From NCBI GenBank assembly GCA_900765165.1, contig CAAFQR010000006.1, forward strand, positions 1 through 38,491: 38,491 nucleotides of DNA. The letters are read 5' to 3'. Shown piece after piece: positions 15,752-23,902 of this stretch. The DNA is from Veillonellaceae bacterium. GTDB lineage: Bacteria > Bacillota > Negativicutes > Veillonellales > Veillonellaceae. Below the pieces are notes generated by a model. It was not told the origin of the DNA. It was given only the letters and a program-made list of their open reading frames with translations, and did no database searches. Both the position numbers and the translations under genes were made by a program. The first letter of the stretch is position 1. Each line of letters begins with the position of its first letter.

Positions 15752-16888
15752 TCAATCCCTCCGGGTTGCCGTTGAAATAATGACCTGCGCTACGCGCTTC
15801 ACCGCCCCGGCGTCGCCGAGGGCTACCTTCACGTCGTACAAATCCTGTTTCATCGTCTGATAGTAAGCGGCATCATCTAAAAGCGGCCGCATTGTTTCGC
15901 AAATTTTAGTCGGCGTCACTTCGCCTTGTAACAGCTCCGGTATTACCTGGCGACCTGCTACAATATTCGGTAAGCCTACGTTCGGTATTTTTACCAATAG
16001 CTTGCCTAAGGCAAAGGTGATTGGCGACAAGCGATACAAAAGAACAGTAGGCAATTCCATCAATGCCGTTTCCAAGGTAGCCGTACCGGAAGCGGCTATA
16101 CAGCTGTGACAAACCTGCATTAAGTCGTACGTCTTATCTTCCGTAATCGTTACCTTCACGGAATGCTTGTTAATAATCGCTTCCAGTTCTTCCTTGTCGA
16201 TGGTCTGTGCCCGCGGCAACCAGAAATCCAGGTTGCCATACGCGGCCTGCAGCTGTTCCGCTGCGCCGAGCATGCGGTCCAAAAGACCTAACACCTCTTG
16301 CTTGCGGCTACCAGGCATGAGTAAAATATGGCGCTTATCGGCGTCCATATGAAAATACTGCTGTGCTTCTTCTTTGGTCATGGTCGGTTTTACTAAATCC
16401 ACCAACGGATGACCTACAAAGTCTACGTCTACATTGAATTCCCGATACGCTTTCGCTTCGAAGGGGAATATAGACGCTACCTTCGTTACATATTTAGCAA
16501 TAGTCTTGCCGCGACTGCGATGCCAAGCCCAAATGGTGGGCGCAATGTAGTACACCACCGGAATGCCCAGCTCGTGGGCTACCTTAGCCAGCTTCATGTT
16601 AAAACCCGGATAGTCAATACAAACGAGCACATCCGGCTTTTCGGCGAGCATCATCTTCTTCAAATAGTCACGCAATTCGAAGAAAGACGGCAAGTGCTTG
16701 ATAACCTCTACAATACCGATATAACCTAAGTTTTTAATGTCGTATATAATGCGTACACCGGCGCGCTCCATCAAGGTGCCGCCCATGCCAAACAAATCAG
16801 CCTCAGGATACAGCTCTTTAATGGCTTTCGCTACGCCAGCGCCATGCGTATCACCGGACGCTTCACCGGCGGAAAACATAATCTTCAT
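15752..16888 (-). CDS. lpxB: Lipid-A-disaccharide synthase LpxB
   Basis: GT19 glycosyltransferase that joins lipid X and UDP-diacylglucosamine into the lipid A disaccharide. The 378 residues contain the N-terminal block SAGEASGDTHGAGV (about 6-19), FGMGGTLMERAG, VCIDYPGFNMKLAK, PTIWAWHRSRG and the C-terminal sugar-nucleotide region ASGTATLETAL (about 264-274). These are the hallmark LpxB motifs and the length is standard. GGAGG precedes the ATG by six bases. It follows lpxI, whose product supplies its substrate, with an 18-base gap. Confidence 0.97.
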   Translation of the reverse strand: MKIMFSAGEASGDTHGAGVAKAIKELYPEADLFGMGGTLMERAGVRIIYDIKNLGYIGIVEVIKHLPSFFELRDYLKKMMLAEKPDVLVCIDYPGFNMKLAKVAHELGIPVVYYIAPTIWAWHRSRGKTIAKYVTKVASIFPFEAKAYREFNVDVDFVGHPLVDLVKPTMTKEEAQQYFHMDADKRHILLMPGSRKQEVLGLLDRMLGAAEQLQAAYGNLDFWLPRAQTIDKEELEAIINKHSVKVTITEDKTYDLMQVCHSCIAASGTATLETALMELPTVLLYRLSPITFALGKLLVKIPNVGLPNIVAGRQVIPELLQGEVTPTKICETMRPLLDDAAYYQTMKQDLYDVKVALGDAGAVKRVAQVIISTATRRD

Positions 16889-16906
16889 GACTACCTCCGT
16901 TAGCGC

Positions 16907-17731
16907 TTACGCCTCTTCGTCACTACCTTCAACGGCACAAATTACAATGCCTTTCTTTGCAGCGACGCGCAACACGTCTTCTTGTTCTACAAAAATTGTA
17001 CGACCGGCTTCAATGGCCAATACCTTGCAGTCCCCTGCTACCATCGATTCGATGGTACGAAGACCTACGGCAGGCACGTCAAAGCGCGGATCCTGGTCCG
17101 GTTTGGCGGTCTTAACAACAACGCCGCCACCGCGCGCTAGCTCGCCACCACGACGAATGCACGCATCGGTACCTTCAATGGCTTCAATGGCCATAACAGC
17201 CATATCCTTAACGACAACGGTTTGCCCAATATCGAGGCCACCCATTTGCTTCGCTACCGCAAAGCCAAAGCGAATATCCGCTTCCTGTTCCGGTGTTGGC
17301 TTCTTGCTAGTAAGCACACCAGGCGCCGGCATTAAGGGTTTCATATAAATTGTCTGGTCCGCTACGGTAATCCCTTCCTTGGCCAATTCATCAACGATGG
17401 CCAACATGATGGTATCATCCTTGCGGTTGCGAAGCCGTGCCAACAGCTTAATGGCTCGCATATCCGGCATTTTAAGACCTTTAAATAAGATTTCCTTCGT
17501 AACCTTGCCCAGCATGGTTACTTCCTTAACACCTTCGTCTCGCAAGGTGTTTAAGATTTTATTGAGCTTTGCTACGTTAATTTCATAGTAAGCATCGGCT
17601 TCTTCTGCTAAAGCCGGTTCAATATCCGGTATAACCGCTATAACGACTACTTCGTAGCCTTCTGATTGCGCTGCGCGCATAAATTCGACCGGTAACTTAC
17701 CGATACCAGCCAGCAATCCAACTTTCGCCAT
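16907..17731 (-). CDS. lpxI: UDP-2,3-diacylglucosamine pyrophosphatase LpxI
   Basis: Hydrolyses UDP-2,3-diacylglucosamine to lipid X and UMP, replacing LpxH or LpxG in many non-gamma/beta diderms. The 274 residues match the LpxI (formerly DUF1009) layout: an N-terminal domain starting VGLLAGIGKLPVEFMRAA, the linker with LLGKVTKEILFKGL written here as MLGKVTKEILF, and a C-terminal catalytic domain with GQTVVVKDMAVMAIEAIEGTD read in parts (about 195-215), GGVVVKTAKPDQDPRFDVPA and AGRTIFVEQEDV. GGGAGG precedes the ATG. It is the first gene of the 14-gene unit, directly behind a promoter. Confidence 0.95.
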   Translation of the reverse strand: MAKVGLLAGIGKLPVEFMRAAQSEGYEVVVIAVIPDIEPALAEEADAYYEINVAKLNKILNTLRDEGVKEVTMLGKVTKEILFKGLKMPDMRAIKLLARLRNRKDDTIMLAIVDELAKEGITVADQTIYMKPLMPAPGVLTSKKPTPEQEADIRFGFAVAKQMGGLDIGQTVVVKDMAVMAIEAIEGTDACIRRGGELARGGGVVVKTAKPDQDPRFDVPAVGLRTIESMVAGDCKVLAIEAGRTIFVEQEDVLRVAAKKGIVICAVEGSDEEA

Positions 17732-17796
17732 GATTACCTCCCGCAGTGTTCTGTTAAGGTAAGGTTCTACGTAATTTCAAATTTAACACCATATTA

Positions 17797-17813
17797 CATT
17801 ATACCACAAAACC
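17797..17813 (-). promoter_or_regulatory. Extended -10 promoter of the lpxI...lptF/G operon
   Basis: The minus strand reads GGTTTTGTGGTATAATG: a perfect TATAAT (17798-17803) with a TGG extension (17804-17806) and no evident -35. A nearly identical 17-base sequence (16 of 17) lies upstream of mlaE at 38441-38457. The start would be near 17791, about 60 bases before lpxI. Confidence 0.65.
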
Positions 17814-17881
17814 ACCGTTTTACGGCATATACGATGATGTTCTATTGCATATTCTAGCCGAAAAAATCGCCAACATAATCG

Positions 17882-17936
17882 AAAAAGAGCCTGCAAAGCG
17901 AAACGAACTGGACCGTCTCGCAAAGACAAGGCTCTC
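17882..17936 (-). terminator. Rho-independent terminator after lpxA
   Basis: Minus-strand stem AGAGCCT/AGGCTCT (arms 17929-17935 and 17886-17892) with an inner GCGA/TCGC pairing, followed by TTTTTC. It lies just after the lpxA stop at 17944 and ends the lpxC-fabZ-lpxA region. Confidence 0.8.
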
Positions 17937-17943
17937 TTAACTG

Positions 17944-18756
17944 TTAATCTCTGCGCGTACGCATAATGCCGCGATCCGCATTACGCAAGAAGCGCAATAA
18001 GTTTTCGATTTCCGCCGACGAATTTAACTGCAATTCCATTTCTTCAATGGCGCGGGACAAGCTGTAACCGGAACGATAAATAATCCGGAACGCCTGTTTC
18101 AAATCATGGCGTACTTCTTCGGAAATTCCGGCGCGAGACAAGCCAACAGAGTTCAACCCGATTACACGAGCCGGCTGACCGTCTGCAATTACATACGGCG
18201 GAATATCCTGTACTACCTTGGCCATACCGCCAACCATAGCGTTGCGGCCAATTTTTACGAATTGATGTACACCGGCAATACCGCCAATTACCACGCGGTC
18301 TTCGACTACAACGTGGCCGGCGAGCCCAGCGCAGTTACTCATAATAACGTTGTTGCCAACGAGGCAGTTATGAGCGATGTGCGTGCACGCCTGGAACAAG
18401 CAGTTGTTGCCAATGCGTGTTTCTTCGCCTTCACCGGTTGCGCGGCTGATGGTTACACACTCCCGGATGACCGTACCGTCGCCGATGTTACAAAAACTTT
18501 TTTCACCTTTAAATTTTAAATCCTGCGGCTCTAAACCTACGGCAGCGCCAGGGTAAATTTCGCAATTCTTACCAATGGTTGTCCATCCGCCAACAACCAC
18601 GTTAGCGCCAATCTTGGTGCCGTCGCCTATAACGACGTTCTCGCCGATAACGGCGCCAGGTCCTACAATAACTCCTTCGCCTAGCTTCGCATCGGGATGC
18701 ACCACAGCCGAACTATGTATATTTGACGCAGCATTTTCCATGCCCACTACTATCAT
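17944..18756 (-). CDS. lpxA: UDP-N-acetylglucosamine acyltransferase LpxA
   Basis: First enzyme of lipid A synthesis; it moves a 3-hydroxyacyl chain from ACP to UDP-GlcNAc. The 270 residues form a left-handed beta-helix of hexapeptide repeats (about 10-190; e.g. IGENVVIGDGTKIGANVVVG) with the catalytic-histidine segment THIAHNCLVGNNVIMSN and the block GGIAGVHQFVKIGR, then a helical C-terminus with RAGISEEVRHDLKQAFRIIY. The start at 18756 is eight bases after AAGGAG; the upstream GTG at 18765 overlaps that site. It lies 178 bases after fabZ and has its own -10 box, so it may be transcribed both from lpxC and alone. Confidence 0.96.
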   Translation of the reverse strand: MIVVGMENAASNIHSSAVVHPDAKLGEGVIVGPGAVIGENVVIGDGTKIGANVVVGGWTTIGKNCEIYPGAAVGLEPQDLKFKGEKSFCNIGDGTVIRECVTISRATGEGEETRIGNNCLFQACTHIAHNCLVGNNVIMSNCAGLAGHVVVEDRVVIGGIAGVHQFVKIGRNAMVGGMAKVVQDIPPYVIADGQPARVIGLNSVGLSRAGISEEVRHDLKQAFRIIYRSGYSLSRAIEEMELQLNSSAEIENLLRFLRNADRGIMRTRRD

Positions 18757-18793
18757 CTGTGTCACTCCTTACTCCGGCGGTTATCATGCCTTT

Positions 18794-18799
18794 ATTATA
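18794..18799 (-). promoter_or_regulatory. -10 box upstream of lpxA
   Basis: TATAAT on the minus strand within TTATATAATAAAGG, 38 bases before the lpxA start. No good -35 at the right distance (TTCACA is 21 bases away). Position between fabZ and lpxA fits a secondary promoter. Confidence 0.45.
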
Positions 18800-18934
18800 T
18801 AATCGTATCTGACTGCTCCATGTGAACTATGAAATCAGCTTATTCTGGCAATTCGCGCGGAGATTTTCAGGTATTAATCTTTGAAATCTCGATTTTTTAC
18901 TAATTTTCTCTCGATTTCTGTTTTTTTCGTGATT

Positions 18935-19360
18935 TTAAACTAAAGCGAACATGTACTCGCCACTAGCAACTAATTTGTCACCGACAAATGCTTTGCCTTC
19001 GACTTTACCCATCTTACCTTTAATTTTAACGATATCAACTTCCATGCGAACCTGATCGCCAGGGCGAACCGGATGACGGAAGCGTACTTTGTCGATACCG
19101 GTGAACATCGGCGTTAAGCCGCGGTTTTCTTCCGGATACAACAACGCAATACCACCAACCTGGGCAATTGCTTCAGTAAGCAATACGCCAGGCATAACCG
19201 GGTTACCCGGGAAATGACCTTGGAAGAATAATTCGTTGAACGTAGCATTTTTAATGCCTACGGCCCGCTTCATCGGATCCAATTCAATAATGCGGTCTAC
19301 CAACAAAAAGGGGTAGCGGTGCGGTAAAATTTCCATAATATCTTCAACAGTCAGTATCAT
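18935..19360 (-). CDS. fabZ: 3-hydroxyacyl-ACP dehydratase FabZ
   Basis: Hot-dog-fold dehydratase of fatty acid synthesis. It competes with LpxA for 3-hydroxyacyl-ACP, so its pairing with lpxC and lpxA balances phospholipid and lipid A. The 141 residues show LPHRYPFLLVDRI with the N-terminal helix, the active-site histidine in FFQGHFPGNPVMPGVL (about 47-62) and the catalytic glutamate in LTEAIAQVGG. The ATG at 19360 lies six bases after GAAGGAGG; the ATG at 19366 would be too close. The start overlaps the end of lpxC by 17 bases, so the two are probably translated together though not fused. Confidence 0.96.
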   Translation of the reverse strand: MILTVEDIMEILPHRYPFLLVDRIIELDPMKRAVGIKNATFNELFFQGHFPGNPVMPGVLLTEAIAQVGGIALLYPEENRGLTPMFTGIDKVRFRHPVRPGDQVRMEVDIVKIKGKMGKVEGKAFVGDKLVASGEYMFALV

Positions 19361-20195
19361 GTACATCCTCCTTCAATTCTTCCAAGACAGATTTAGCAAG
19401 CTTTGAGTTTAACTCGTGGCTGGACTTAAGGGCAATAATATGTCCTTGAATAGGTCCCAGCAAAAATAAATCGCCTAAAATATCAAGTATTTTATGACGA
19501 ACTAATTCATCGTCAAAGCGCGGTACGGACAAGCATTTCGTATCGTCATAGACCAATACGTTCTCTAAGCTACCGCCTTTAGCAAGGCCGGCGGCTTGGA
19601 GCTGCTCTAATTCCTTCATAAAGCCAACGGTGCGGGCCGAAGAAATTTCCTTCTTGAATACGTCCGTATCCAAGGTTACATCCACCTGCTGGGTACCCAA
19701 CAACGGATGCGGGTTGATGGACGTAAAGGTTACCCGTAATCCATCATACGGTAAGATAACGATAAAACGGTCGCCATCATAAATAGAGTGACTGCGTTTT
19801 ACCTTGTGTACGTTGCGCACAGCGTCTAACGTTACAATGCCTGCTTTTTCAATTAAATCCACGAACACAGCTGCGCTGCCATCGCCTACCGGCGGTTCCG
19901 GTGAATCCAATTCTACATAACAGTTATCAATACCTAAGCCATAAAAGGCGGCCAATACATGCTCTACGGTAAATACCTTGGCAGCACCGGCCTCCAAAGT
20001 CGTTGCACGCATCGTATTCGTCACGTTAGCCGGTTCGGCTTTCACCGACGGGCAGTCCGGTAAATCGGTACGCACAAACACAATCCCCGTATCGGCTGCG
20101 GCGGGCTTAAAGGTCATCGTAACCGGTAAGCCGCTGTGGAGTCCCACGCCTTGATAGGTGATCTCTTCGTTTAGGGTCTTTTGCTGCAACAGCAT
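19344..20195 (-). CDS. lpxC: UDP-3-O-acyl-N-acetylglucosamine deacetylase LpxC
   Basis: Zinc amidase of the committed step of lipid A synthesis. The 283 residues hold the metal and catalytic motifs: YQGVGLHSG (about 13-21), the zinc histidine in VEHVLAAFYGLGIDN, the general-base glutamate in DSPEPPVGDGSAAVF, the paired zinc ligands in HKILDILGDLFLLG (about 226-239) and the late histidine in LKSSHELNSKL. Family length is about 300. The start at 20195 follows AAAGGAGG by six bases; a longer start at 20231 lacks a ribosome binding site. It heads the lpxC-fabZ unit. Confidence 0.96.
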   Translation of the reverse strand: MLLQQKTLNEEITYQGVGLHSGLPVTMTFKPAAADTGIVFVRTDLPDCPSVKAEPANVTNTMRATTLEAGAAKVFTVEHVLAAFYGLGIDNCYVELDSPEPPVGDGSAAVFVDLIEKAGIVTLDAVRNVHKVKRSHSIYDGDRFIVILPYDGLRVTFTSINPHPLLGTQQVDVTLDTDVFKKEISSARTVGFMKELEQLQAAGLAKGGSLENVLVYDDTKCLSVPRFDDELVRHKILDILGDLFLLGPIQGHIIALKSSHELNSKLAKSVLEELKEDVHDTDC

Positions 20196-20258
20196 GAAAG
20201 GCCTCCTTTCTCTTCTCATCCAATACGTCACACCACGTTCTATAATGCATCAACGTTT

Positions 20259-20288
20259 ATTATATAGCATTTTACCCTATATAGGCAA
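20259..20288 (-). promoter_or_regulatory. Promoter of lpxC
   Basis: Minus-strand -35 TTGCCT (20283-20288), an 18-base spacer and a perfect -10 TATAAT (20259-20264). A perfect palindrome CCTATATAGG (20276-20285) overlaps the end of the -35 and start of the spacer and could be an operator. Predicted start near 20252. Confidence 0.6.
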
Positions 20289-20306
20289 TACTTCGCGATG
20301 ATGCGA

Positions 20307-21209
20307 TTATTTCATAGGGTCTGGTGGCACTTCAATTTCGTGGCTGTGGTAACGACGTGTCCACTTCCAGCGATTGTGAAGCCAGAACCATTCCTCCGGA
20401 TAACGGCGAATATAATCTTCCAGCCATTCGTTGAGCTTCGTCAACGTAATCGCCGTGTCGCGCTTCTTGTCATCCGTATGTTCTGCATAGAATGGCGGAT
20501 TTACATTGATAATGTGCTTACCCTTAAATTCGTCGTAACGAATCGTAACCGGGATAATGGGCACATCGCGCATACGCGCCAATACAGCCGGACCTACCGG
20601 CGTTAAGGTTTCATAGCCAAAGAACGGCACCAGCTGACCTTTATCACCTGGGTCTTGGTCCATAATAAGCCCAATCATGGCCCCTTCCTTGAGGCAATTC
20701 ACCATGTCGCGAACACCGGTTTTATAGGTTACATGCTGATGCATTAATTCGCGATATTCGTTGATGAATTTATCGGCGTCACCATTTTGCTTCATGGCTA
20801 CGGAAATGAGCGGATACCCTTCCGAAGCAAGGATACCACCTAGCAATTCCCAGTTACCGCTGTGAAGCGCAATGAGTATAGCCCCGCGGCCCGTTGCGTT
20901 AGCGTCATCTAAAATTTCACGACCATGCCATTCACACATTTCGCGGTATTTGCCGTCCTTGATTTCAGGATACCGCAATACATCGATAATCATACGACCA
21001 AAGCGAGTCGTGCTTTTCTTCGCAATGCGACGCGCTTCTTTAGGGTCCTCGGTAATGTGGCAGAACAAAATCTGTCCAATAGCTAAGCGACGCCGTTTGG
21101 GCGGAATGCAAAGCCATGCCAATTCACCGAGCAAATACCCGATTCCATATTGCAAGCTGTGCGGCAAAAGGCACACGAATGCACTGAACAGCTTCATAAA
21201 TCGATACAT
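20307..21209 (-). CDS. LpxL/HtrB-family lipid A acyltransferase (second copy)
   Basis: Second late acyltransferase of the window, 300 residues, with the catalytic HX4E motif HSGNWE (about 115-120), LIMDQDPG (about 167-174), VPFFGYETLTPVG and the C-terminal YPEEWFWLHNRWKWTR. These are the standard LpxL/LpxM blocks. AGGAG precedes the ATG by six bases, and lpxD ends three bases upstream, so the two are co-transcribed. Together with the copy at 7478-8428 it could give a hexa-acylated lipid A, as LpxL and LpxM do in E. coli. The division of labour is inference. Confidence 0.9.
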   Translation of the reverse strand: MYRFMKLFSAFVCLLPHSLQYGIGYLLGELAWLCIPPKRRRLAIGQILFCHITEDPKEARRIAKKSTTRFGRMIIDVLRYPEIKDGKYREMCEWHGREILDDANATGRGAILIALHSGNWELLGGILASEGYPLISVAMKQNGDADKFINEYRELMHQHVTYKTGVRDMVNCLKEGAMIGLIMDQDPGDKGQLVPFFGYETLTPVGPAVLARMRDVPIIPVTIRYDEFKGKHIINVNPPFYAEHTDDKKRDTAITLTKLNEWLEDYIRRYPEEWFWLHNRWKWTRRYHSHEIEVPPDPMK

Positions 21210-21212
21210 AGA

Positions 21213-22250
21213 TTACTCCTGTTTAGCATCTACCAAAGCCGTTAAGCGGGCCACTTCCTTCTGAAGCTGCTTAACGGTTTTTGCCATATCCGGCAAGCGC
21301 GTTTCATAGGCGGCTAATTTCAACCATTCCTTATGAGGACGCATCGGATAACCGGCATATACGCCGTTGGAGGGCACATTACCGGTAATACCGGTTTTAC
21401 CGGCAAAGGTTACATTGTCGCCAATCGTGATGTGACCGGTACAGCCAGTCTGGCCGGCGAAGGTTACGTGATTGCCGCACTTCGTGCTGCCCGCAATACC
21501 AACCTGAGCAATAATGAAGCAATCTTCACCGATTTCAACATTATGGCCTAAGTGTACCAGGTTATCGATTTTCGTACCGCGACGCACCAAGGTAGAACCC
21601 ATGGTAGCGTTGTCGATACAAGAGCAGGAACCGACTTCTACGTCGTCTTCCAGCACTACGTTACCAACCTGCGGAATATGCGTATGAACGCCATTTTCCG
21701 TAGCAAAGCCAAAGCCTTCGCCGCCAATAACAGCGTTAGCACGAAGCACTACGCGCTTACCTAATACGCAGTTTTCGTGAACAATGGCGTTCGTATACAA
21801 TACGGAATCATCGCCAATGCGCGTATTATGACCAACGTACACACGAGCGTGAAGCGTAACATTGTCGCCAATCACTGCATTATCATAAATAATGCAGTAC
21901 GGGCCAACGGTTACGTTCTTGCCCAAGGTTACATTTTTGCCAATAATCGCTGTTTCGTGAATACCGGTAGGAAATACAACAGGCGGGTGAAATAATTCCA
22001 GCACGTGTGCAAAAGAGGCTTTCGCATTAGGAGCCACAATTTGTGGCATCGTTGCGCCTTCTACCTCTTTTTCTACGATAACAGCTCCGGCCTTCACCTG
22101 CGGTACGTATTCACAATATTCACCTACCGCAAACGAAACGGATTTCGAATCGGCTTGGTCTAAACTGCGCGTGCCTTCGATTACGACGGAACCGTCGCCA
22201 ACCACGCGTCCTTGTACTGCCTTTGCCAGTTCTTCAACTGTATATTTCAC
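21213..22250 (-). CDS. lpxD: UDP-3-O-(3-hydroxyacyl)glucosamine N-acyltransferase LpxD
   Basis: Adds the second 3-hydroxyacyl chain, to the amino group freed by LpxC. The 345 residues show the N-terminal uridine-binding domain (about 1-100; VEELAKAVQGRVVGDGSV), then a left-handed beta-helix of hexapeptide repeats (about 105-300; TIGDNVTFAGKTGITG) with the catalytic histidine in NLVHLGHNVEIG (about 231-242), and a C-terminal helix (VKQLQKEVARLTALV). The start is GTG at 22250 after GAGGAG. It follows the three Skp-like genes with a 110-base gap that contains a stable hairpin but no T run. Confidence 0.96.
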   Translation of the reverse strand: MKYTVEELAKAVQGRVVGDGSVVIEGTRSLDQADSKSVSFAVGEYCEYVPQVKAGAVIVEKEVEGATMPQIVAPNAKASFAHVLELFHPPVVFPTGIHETAIIGKNVTLGKNVTVGPYCIIYDNAVIGDNVTLHARVYVGHNTRIGDDSVLYTNAIVHENCVLGKRVVLRANAVIGGEGFGFATENGVHTHIPQVGNVVLEDDVEVGSCSCIDNATMGSTLVRRGTKIDNLVHLGHNVEIGEDCFIIAQVGIAGSTKCGNHVTFAGQTGCTGHITIGDNVTFAGKTGITGNVPSNGVYAGYPMRPHKEWLKLAAYETRLPDMAKTVKQLQKEVARLTALVDAKQE

Positions 22251-22313
22251 CCTTCATATCTCCTCTCGTCACCGAAACTAGTATTGATGATCCCTACTCT
22301 GGTGTCTACTATA

Positions 22314-22340
22314 CACGAGCCAGTCCCTAGTGGGCTCGTG
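22314..22340. other. GC-rich hairpin between the third Skp-like gene and lpxD
   Basis: Perfect 8-base inverted repeat CACGAGCC/GGCTCGTG with an 11-base loop. Neither strand has a run of T after it, so it is not a classical terminator. It might be an mRNA processing or stability element or a weak stop separating expression of the chaperone genes from lpxD. Confidence 0.5.
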
Positions 22341-22360
22341 GTTTCTTACTACAAAATTAA

Positions 22361-22873
22361 TTACTGACCGTTGCTGCTGGAGCCATTGCTCTGAGCCGGC
22401 TGAGCTGCCGGCTGTGCAGCCTGACCGTTGGAAGCCGATGCGTCCTTAGCTTTACCCATCTTATCTAAAACATCATTGGTAATATCTTCACCGCCGGAAA
22501 TCAACGTATTCTTTTCTACTACCATGGTTAAATGTTTTTCCTTAGCTACAGCCTGTACGTTAGCGTCAAGGTTGTTGCGGAAATCTTTTACGATAGCCTG
22601 CTGATAAATGCTGAATTCCTGGTCAGCCTTGGCCATAATCTGCTGCTGTTCTTCCTGAGATTTACCCTGGGTTTCCTGAGCGACACGTTTCTGAATTTCC
22701 TGCTGCTTAGCCATCAATTTATTCTTAGCGTCAACGCCCTTCTGGCTCTGGGTCATCAATGTCTGACCATCCACATAGCCAACCTGATCCTGCGTACCGC
22801 AGCCTGCTACTAAACCTAATGTAGCGGCCATCAAAGCGCCGGCTACTAAACGTTTAACCTTTTTCGTCATCAT
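22361..22873 (-). CDS. OmpH/Skp-like lipoprotein
   Basis: Small lipoprotein of 170 residues with a signal sequence and lipobox LVAGC (Cys25), then VGYVDGQTLMTQSQKG as in OmpH/Skp, a Gln/Lys-rich helical hairpin (about 45-95) and the conserved end block HLTMVVEKNTLISGGEDITNDVLDKM, here read in parts. The tail is low-complexity Ala/Gln/Ser/Asn. Skp-type chaperones hold unfolded outer-membrane proteins in the periplasm, and lipid anchoring would fix this one to a membrane. The start at 22873 is nine bases after AAAGGAG; the long in-frame start at 22918 lies inside the preceding gene. It is the third of three related genes in a row. Confidence 0.85.
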   Translation of the reverse strand: MMTKKVKRLVAGALMAATLGLVAGCGTQDQVGYVDGQTLMTQSQKGVDAKNKLMAKQQEIQKRVAQETQGKSQEEQQQIMAKADQEFSIYQQAIVKDFRNNLDANVQAVAKEKHLTMVVEKNTLISGGEDITNDVLDKMGKAKDASASNGQAAQPAAQPAQSNGSSSNGQ

Positions 22874-22892
22874 TATACTGAACTCCTTTGTA

Positions 22893-23864
22893 TTAGTTGT
22901 AAGAGGCGATGATATCATCAGTAATATCTACGCCCTTAATATTCGCAACCTGCGAAGTAACTACTAAATCCAAGCCTTTTTCCTTAGCGATAATGCTAGC
23001 ATGAGCACGTACGTCTTCGACGATAGCATCATGCAAGGCATCAACCTCTTGCTGTTTTGCTTTAAGCTTGCTGTTCCACTGCTGATTCCAAGCCACCGGA
23101 TCTGGCAAGTTATTGGTACTCATAATGGATTGTGCCTTCGCCTGCATCAAGCTGTCGCGGCGCTGTGCCAATTCATTATGAAGCTGCTGTGCATAGGCTT
23201 CCAGTTCCTGCTGCCGCTGATTGCGGTACGGAACTAATTCGGCATCTACCTTCGCTTCAAGCGGTGCCATGGAGCCATTTACATTGCCGCCTCGTTCGGC
23301 TAACAAACGATTCAATTCGGCAATCTTAGCTTCTCGGTCCTTCTGGAAGGCTGCCTTCTGTTCATCGTTAATGGCTACCGGTTCGGTTTTGCCATAAATT
23401 TCGAGCTGCAAATTTACGATTCGTAAATCCGCTTCCGTTGGTGCCGTCGTCATTTGACCACGGTATTTGTTGATAAGCTCAATGCGCTTTTTCTGCAAAT
23501 CTACGTTAAGCTCTTGTTCCTTCGCATTAATCTTAGCGGCCAGATCTGCATTAAGGGAATCGGTAATGGAATTATCCGTTCCCAAGGACTGGAGGCTCTG
23601 CGATTGCTGCTGCGACTTTAACGTTAAGTTTTTCTGATCTGCAAAATACTGACGCTGTAGCTTATCAAGGTCTGCCTGCAGCTGCTTGTAATGCTGATAC
23701 TGTGGATTTAACGGTACAACCTTCGTCATATCCACAACGCCAACCTTCATGGTCGGCGGCAAGGGCTGCGGCTTTGGATGTAAACGGGATGCGATAAAAT
23801 ACCCAGCAATGAGCACGACGATTACGCCGATAGCTAAATAGAGCCATTTTTTTGCCAGTGCCAT
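22893..23864 (-). CDS. OmpH/Skp-like coiled-coil protein with N-terminal membrane anchor
   Basis: 323 residues, about twice the usual Skp length. One uncleaved-looking membrane helix (about 6-28, WLYLAIGVIVVLIAGYFIA) is followed by Pro-rich HPKPQPLPP. Then comes MKVGVVDMTKVVPLNP, which is how OmpH domains begin, a long charged/Gln-rich coiled coil (about 60-280), and the end block GLDLVVTSQVANIKGVDITD shared with both neighbours. AAGGAGG precedes the ATG. It is probably an inner-membrane-tethered Skp-like chaperone with extended tentacles. The function is inferred from family likeness and its place behind bamA. Confidence 0.82.
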   Translation of the reverse strand: MALAKKWLYLAIGVIVVLIAGYFIASRLHPKPQPLPPTMKVGVVDMTKVVPLNPQYQHYKQLQADLDKLQRQYFADQKNLTLKSQQQSQSLQSLGTDNSITDSLNADLAAKINAKEQELNVDLQKKRIELINKYRGQMTTAPTEADLRIVNLQLEIYGKTEPVAINDEQKAAFQKDREAKIAELNRLLAERGGNVNGSMAPLEAKVDAELVPYRNQRQQELEAYAQQLHNELAQRRDSLMQAKAQSIMSTNNLPDPVAWNQQWNSKLKAKQQEVDALHDAIVEDVRAHASIIAKEKGLDLVVTSQVANIKGVDITDDIIASYN

Positions 23865-23902
23865 TATATCGCCTCCTTCTCTCGTTCAATCATACCATCC
23901 AA

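Noticed and set aside
16737..17348. 203-codon open frame on the plus strand
   Set aside because: It lies wholly opposite lpxB and lpxI, has a Ser/Pro/Thr-rich low-complexity translation and no ribosome binding site. It is a shadow of the real genes.
19344..20195. LpxC-FabZ fusion, as in some other phyla
   Set aside because: The genes overlap by 17 bases in different frames, each with its own start and stop, so they are separate proteins.
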